This document shows, piece after piece, positions 61,101-64,000 of a DNA stretch of 64,000 nt. The position numbers and the translations under genes were made by a program. Origin of the DNA: DATLZU01 sp035573855 (GTDB taxonomy: Bacteria; Nitrospirota; Nitrospiria; Nitrospirales; Nitrospiraceae); the NCBI GenBank assembly GCA_035573855.1, contig DATLZU010000030.1, positions 7,895-71,894 of the forward strand, written 5' to 3'. Every line of letters starts with the position of its first letter. Position 1 is the stretch's first letter. The notes beneath the pieces are model-generated. The model saw only the letters and a list, made by a program, of their open reading frames with translations. It ran no database searches and had not been told where the DNA came from.

Positions 61101-61441
61101 AGGGCCGAATAGGTGAGGCTGGTGATTTCGGCCATGCCGGCGTTGACGTCGTAGGAGGGATGGAAATAGACCTTGATCAGGCTGACGCCGGGCAGGGAGC
61201 GGGACTCGATGTGCTCGACGTAGGAGGCTTGCAGATAGAGCTGCTCCAGACGCAGCGTGATGGCGCCCTCGATCTCGGAGGGCCCCATGCCTTTATAGAA
61301 CGTGGCGACGGCCACCACGGGCAGGTTGATCTCGGGGAAAATGTCCACGACCATGTTCTGGTAGGACACCACGCCCAGGATCACGACGATCAGGCTGATC
61401 GCCACCACCGCATAAGGATTGTTCAACGAAGCGCGGATCAT
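58181..61441 (-). CDS. RND efflux transporter, HAE1/AcrB-like permease
   Basis: A 1086-residue protein, slightly longer than the usual 1030-1050. It begins MIRASLNNPYAVVAISLIVV and has 12 membrane helices with two large periplasmic loops. The proton-relay aspartates stand in GRLVDDAIVVVENTHRH. Two unusual insertions are visible: a His/Gly-rich stretch between halves (NEQHGHGEQGAGHAGR) and a Ser/Pro-rich stretch of about 50 residues in the second periplasmic loop (around 820-865, DQPATASAVPSSGSGSS). The substrate is unknown; drugs or lipids are usual. Confidence 0.92.
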   Translation of the reverse strand: MIRASLNNPYAVVAISLIVVILGVVSYQNMVVDIFPEINLPVVAVATFYKGMGPSEIEGAITLRLEQLYLQASYVEHIESRSLPGVSLIKVYFHPSYDVNAGMAEITSLTYSALRYLPQGVFPPIIIKFGAASLPIGTLTVSSETLGEKEVRDLAYYGVRPQLANVPGVFVAPSFGGTVRQITVFLDRERMLARGLSTRDVVNAVNAQSLLLPAGSVKIGEFDYNVYTNSLIQFVEQMNEIPIKVVNGVPILLKDVGRAADSTMIQSNVVRINGRRAVYLPIMKQAGANTIQVIDGIKATLPKLLGLPKDLVVKLIFDQSLYIRQAIRTLEHEGLLGGGLACLMVLLFLGSLRSTLIITLAIPLSVTAAFIGLYFTGHTVNIMTLGGLALAVGRLVDDAIVVVENTHRHMAMGKSSRQAAEDAVTEVAMPMFIITVTVFLVFLPIAFFTGVIKFLFVPLALAVAYSMMASFVVALTVAPVAMEWLLRNEQHGHGEQGAGHAGRLTAWWHRLNLFDPFVKRYVAVLRWCLRHKAVVVTGVSALFVSSLLLAPRLATEFFPKVDAGQFILHIAAPEGTRVETTEALIGQIEDVLRQEIPAADLDQIVANIGLPHGWMVLFTPVNGPHQAFLLVSLTHEHAVRTDALISRLRTRLARQFPGLKFSFQTGGIVSDVINFGLSAPIDIKVSGPQLTQVAEAAARIRDIAAQVPGTVDVQVRQGMNYPELHLEVNRAKSAYLGLNEQQVVMDLVTGLSSNLTLNPGYWIDPKSNNAYFVVAQYPEQTLIHFEDFLNTPLVGTSPDQPATASAVPSSGSGSSLAMQQTPFPQRPTLPQAGVAPTPPVLLRDLVQVNRRTGPETVDHYNLQRTMDVLVGVAGNDLGRVTQAVERALARLELPPDVALTIKGEADSMRDALLGFSGTLPLAMVLIYLVMVGLFRSYLDPFVIMFAVPLGFIGVIWMLLLTGTSVNLESLIGTLMMIGIVVSNSVLLVDFANNRLREGVPLEDAVVEAGRLRIRPILMTSLATILGLTPMALGLGEGSEANMPLARAVIGGLLVSTFMTLLFIPVLHAIARKRSMDKKVASPGASA

Positions 61442-61525
61442 GATGGCTAGAGCGCCTCTTATCCGGCCACGAGTTCTTCATGCCGGAAATGGGAGAGGCA
61501 AAACACGTGGACCGTTCTTATCGCA

Positions 61526-62050
61526 TCAGCACGGTGTCCGTCTCACTCCAGTAATAAAAAAGTGGTTGAACAAGGTGACCGAGGGGCGCCAAGAGTCTGG
61601 GTCCTGCACGATCGGCCGGTACTTGATCGCTAGCGAGGTGTCGCCCGGGCCTGTGTCGGTGTCCATCTTGCCGTTTTCTCGAGCCCAAAAGGATTGAATC
61701 GAGGTCGTTGCGCCGAACTGGAGGTGATCTGTGAGCCCGTACGCGAATCCGAGAGAAGGCTCTTGAACGTTGTACAGATGAAGCGGTCCGCTCTTCCGGT
61801 TTGAAAAGAAGCGAAAACGGTTGTCGAAGGAATGCTCCCCGAGCTGGGAAAAAATAAACGGACGCAGCAGAGACTGTCCCTTTGGCTGGATATCGACCGC
61901 CGTGTGCAAAATCGGGCTTTGCGAGAACGGATTCCAACTGTTCCGGTATTTCCGCATCTCTTCGTCGGACGGTATCCAGCTCCATGTGTGAGCAAGTCTG
62001 GCGCCGATGGCCTGCACCACCAGTGCCCACACGACAAGCGACACCGTCAT
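61526..62050 (-). pseudogene. Truncated outer-membrane barrel protein (MetA-pathway/transporter-like)
   Basis: From ATG 62050 this gives 174 residues with signal segment (VSLVVWALVVQAIGARLAHT). The body contains beta strands typical of porin-like proteins: VDIQPKGQSLLRPFIFSQLG, FGATTSIQSFW, TSLAIKYRPIVQDPDSWRPSVTLFNHFFITG. The frame then ends abruptly (VRRTPC) where complete members continue for another 100 residues or more. The remainder is not found in the other frames before the RND operon, so a deletion rather than a simple frameshift is likely. Confidence 0.45.
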
Positions 62051-62172
62051 CCGCACGGAAGTTCTCAGGTTTTCCTGTCGCCTGGCCTCTGTGACGCGTC
62101 CGTCTGAGCGCGATCCCGATATCGTCGGACGGGACGAGCGCTCCTGTGAATCTAGCACGCAAGACACGCTGG

Positions 62173-62634
62173 TCAGCATCGGGATTCGACCGGGTCGGGA
62201 ATTCGATTCCAGTGGAGCCAGTGTCGACAGAGGTCGTGGGCGAGATCGGAGAGTTCTTCGAAGGTCCCGGGCTTCACAATGTAGGCCGACGCTCCCGCCT
62301 CGTAACAGGCGCGGATGTCACGCGGGTTCTCCGAGGTGGTCAGCATGACGACGGGGATAAGGGGCAGGCGTGCGTCGGCTCGAAGCCGGTATATCAATTC
62401 GATACCGGTCATGTCTCTGAGATGCAGGTCCAGAATGATCAATTGGGGGAGCGTGGGGTGCAGCGAACTGGCCTGGGCTTGTAGGACAGCCAGGGCGGAT
62501 TCGGCGTCGTGCAGAGCCACGGTCGACTCGCCGAACCCTTGCCGCGCGATCGCTTCCTGCAAGAGCTCGCACTCGCCTCGGTTGTCCTCGACTAGCAGAA
62601 TGCGCTTGCTGGCCGCCGCAGTCGTGCAGTGCAT
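62173..62634 (-). CDS. Single-domain response regulator
   Basis: A 153-residue protein from ATG 62634, six bases after GGAGG (ATG 62637 adjacent). The receiver shows ILLVEDNRGECELL, acceptor aspartate in LIILDLHLRDMTG, and VVMLTTSE and AYIVKPGTFEEL, as in Rcp1/CheY-like receivers that often serve as phospho-relay partners. No output domain. The gene has a sigma-54 promoter and follows an NtrC-type gene on the same strand, so it is likely controlled by that regulator. Confidence 0.85.
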   Translation of the reverse strand: MHCTTAAASKRILLVEDNRGECELLQEAIARQGFGESTVALHDAESALAVLQAQASSLHPTLPQLIILDLHLRDMTGIELIYRLRADARLPLIPVVMLTTSENPRDIRACYEAGASAYIVKPGTFEELSDLAHDLCRHWLHWNRIPDPVESRC

Positions 62635-62674
62635 CATGCGCCTCCATACTGTGTGAAAGCGAGACTCGTAACTC

Positions 62675-62690
62675 AGCAAACAACATGCCG
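62675..62690 (-). promoter_or_regulatory. Sigma-54 promoter for the single-domain receiver
   Basis: On the minus strand CGGCATGTTGTTTGCT fits TGGCACG-N4-TTGCW with two changes (first T, and C to T in CAC). GG and GC are 10 bases apart. The predicted start is near 62664, about 30 bases before the gene, leaving room for the GGAGG site. Confidence 0.6.
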
Positions 62691-62809
62691 AATCGGGTTG
62701 GTGAGGAACACGCTAGAGTGTTGATGGGAACCCATTGAGCGATCGGGGGAAGAGTTCTTTGGACGGGGTATGGGGGTGGAGTGCCGAAGGAGTGGTCGCA
62801 AGGCTATGC

Positions 62810-62847
62810 CCTGGAAAAATTCCAGAGAAGACGGGAATTTCTCCAGG
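62810..62847. promoter_or_regulatory. Inverted repeat, candidate activator site or end of the NtrC-type gene
   Basis: CCTGGAAAAATTCC (62810-62823) and GGAATTTCTCCAGG (62834-62847) are inverted copies with one mismatch around a 10-base loop. They lie 146-183 bases upstream of the predicted sigma-54 start, the usual enhancer distance. No T run follows the dyad on the minus strand, which speaks against a terminator of the NtrC-type gene. Confidence 0.45.
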
Positions 62848-62857
62848 AACCGAAGCG

Positions 62858-64000
62858 TTACTCCATTATTACCCCGTACTTGCGCAGTCTTGTGAGGAGC
62901 GTCTTGTAATCGATGCCGAGTGTGCGGGCCGCCTGAGTTTTATTCCCACCGTGCTCTTTGAGGACGCGAAGGATATGTTCCCGTTCAGCTTCGTCCAAAG
63001 AACGCGGAGGCGGGGTGCGACAAGAGACCCGCTCATGTACGGCAGGCAACAGGGCTGCCAGTTCGTCTGGTTCGATGGTTGGTGCGGCGTCTGGCGGCGA
63101 CAGAAGGATGAGACGCTCGACCACATTGCGGAGTTCCCTCACGTTGCCCGGCCACGGATAGGCGGCCAGGCGCTCGATCGACGGTTTGGACAAGGCGCGA
63201 GGCGGCGAGCCCGGCGATCGAAGCGTCTGCAGGAAGTGTTCGGCCAGGAGGGGAATATCTTCCGGCCGTTCTCGTAAGGGCGGTACACGGAGCGTCACAG
63301 TGTTGATTCGGTACAGCAGGTCGTCTCGAAACCGGCCAGCGAAAACGAGATCCTGAAGGTCGCGGTTGGTCGCACCGATGAACCGAACATCGGCCGTCAA
63401 GATTCTTGTCCCGCCGACTTGACGGTACTCTCCTCGATCCAGCACCCGCAGCACGCTCACCTGCATCGGCCCGCTCATCTCGCCGATCTCGTCCAGCAAC
63501 AATGTGCCGCTCTCGGCTGCGGCGATCAGGCCGGATTTCTGGGCGACGGCGCCGGTGAACGCGCCTTTTTCGTATCCGAACAGCTCGCTTTCCAACAGGT
63601 CGCCCTTCACCGTCCCGCAATTGACGGCCAAAAACGGAGCGTCACGGCGTGGGCTGAGCGCGTGAATGGTTCGGGCAATCCATTCTTTGCCTGTGCCAGT
63701 TTCCCCCTGAATCAACACCGGCGCATTGGACGGCGCGATCTTCTGCACTAACTCCATCAGCCGTCGCCAGGCCGGGCTGACGCCGTGGACCATCCGATCG
63801 GCGCGACGGGCGGCCGACTCCAGACGAAACGCGAGATTTTCGCGCCGGAGCGCCCGCACAGTCTTCAGCTTCGCCAACGCCGCGGCAACCTGCGACCCGT
63901 CGAACGGCGTTTCCTTGACGAGGAAGTCCCAGGCCCCCGCTTTAATGGCCTCGACGGCGGCTCGAATTTCGCCATGTCCGGTCAGCACGATCACATCCAC
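62858..64000 (-). CDS. NtrC-family sigma-54-dependent response regulator, 5' end outside window
   Basis: The visible 380 residues start within the receiver (VIVLTGHGEIRAAVEAIKAGAWDFLVKE) and continue to the natural stop at 62858. About 75 N-terminal residues, including the acceptor aspartate, lie beyond base 64000. The AAA+ domain has Walker A GETGTGKE, the sigma-54 contact GAFTGA and Walker B TLLLDEIGE. The HTH end is NKTQAARTLGIDYKTLLTRLRKYG. It likely activates the single-domain receiver gene just downstream through the promoter at 62675. Confidence 0.9.
   Translation of the reverse strand: MDVIVLTGHGEIRAAVEAIKAGAWDFLVKETPFDGSQVAAALAKLKTVRALRRENLAFRLESAARRADRMVHGVSPAWRRLMELVQKIAPSNAPVLIQGETGTGKEWIARTIHALSPRRDAPFLAVNCGTVKGDLLESELFGYEKGAFTGAVAQKSGLIAAAESGTLLLDEIGEMSGPMQVSVLRVLDRGEYRQVGGTRILTADVRFIGATNRDLQDLVFAGRFRDDLLYRINTVTLRVPPLRERPEDIPLLAEHFLQTLRSPGSPPRALSKPSIERLAAYPWPGNVRELRNVVERLILLSPPDAAPTIEPDELAALLPAVHERVSCRTPPPRSLDEAEREHILRVLKEHGGNKTQAARTLGIDYKTLLTRLRKYGVIME

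Noticed and set aside
60215..61450. 411-codon plus-strand frame opposite the RND permease
   Set aside because: Its translation is charged and repetitive, without start signals, while the minus strand encodes a complete AcrB-like protein.
61440..61525. Sigma-54-like GGTCCACGTGTTTTGC upstream of the RND operon
   Set aside because: GG and GC are 12 bases apart instead of 10, which sigma-54 does not tolerate.

Overview
The window is about 64 kb of GC-rich bacterial chromosome, densely packed with genes on both strands and without rRNA genes, CRISPR arrays or insertion sequences. An outer membrane is implied by LptD, TolC, an RND pump and many lipoproteins. Three things suggest a nitrifier-type Nitrospirota (Nitrospira-like) genome: a DUF507 pair, the HpnD/HpnE route to squalene, and a wealth of sigma-54 regulators. 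This assignment is inference from gene content; no marker gene settles it.

Layout. 1-4.0 kb: the 3' part of a large RTX calcium-binding protein and a secreted M23 peptidase. 4.1-8.7 kb: a small gene behind a consensus sigma-54 promoter, a secreted unknown, and a hybrid histidine kinase with a coupled exported unknown. 8.7-11.9 kb: a cobalamin-binding-protein gene, hpnD and hpnE. 12-19.7 kb: a HAD phosphatase, an SH3-like membrane protein, AdoCbl-dependent ribonucleotide reductase, YjbQ, unknowns, a PHP phosphoesterase and a FolB-methyltransferase fusion. 19.8-23 kb: a molybdopterin operon moaC, moaD-moaE fusion, moaA behind a strong sigma-70 promoter, then a Ni/Co transporter. 23-31.5 kb: housekeeping genes (MBL hydrolase, accD, folC, lptD, trxA, recN).

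31.4-39.3 kb is the most unusual region. All genes there lie on the minus strand: a 1217-residue protein combining a degenerate receiver, PAS, degenerate kinase helix, two PilZ domains, a LuxD-like hydrolase fold and a methyltransferase; then a GAF histidine kinase; then its NtrC-type regulator; then a sigma-54 promoter in front of a receiver-HD-GYP protein. The set looks like a c-di-GMP signalling module. 39.7-46.8 kb holds a secreted PHM-like copper protein, a PP2C phosphatase, an RNase H-like nuclease, two DUF507 genes, a peroxiredoxin and exported unknowns. 46.9-55.3 kb holds radA, a LolA-like lipoprotein, tsaB, rimI, DUF465, tatC, a beta-propeller protein, a cyclophilin, a lipoprotein and a TPR protein. 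55.4-61.4 kb is an RND efflux operon. 61.5-64 kb holds a truncated barrel gene, a single-domain receiver behind a second NtrC-linked sigma-54 promoter, and the NtrC-type gene itself, cut by the window end.

Two loci (32.6 and 62.7 kb) repeat the same design: an NtrC-type gene, a spacer with an upstream dyad and a -24/-12 promoter, then a receiver-domain gene. Several spacers also carry short-word repeats whose halves are inverted copies of each other.
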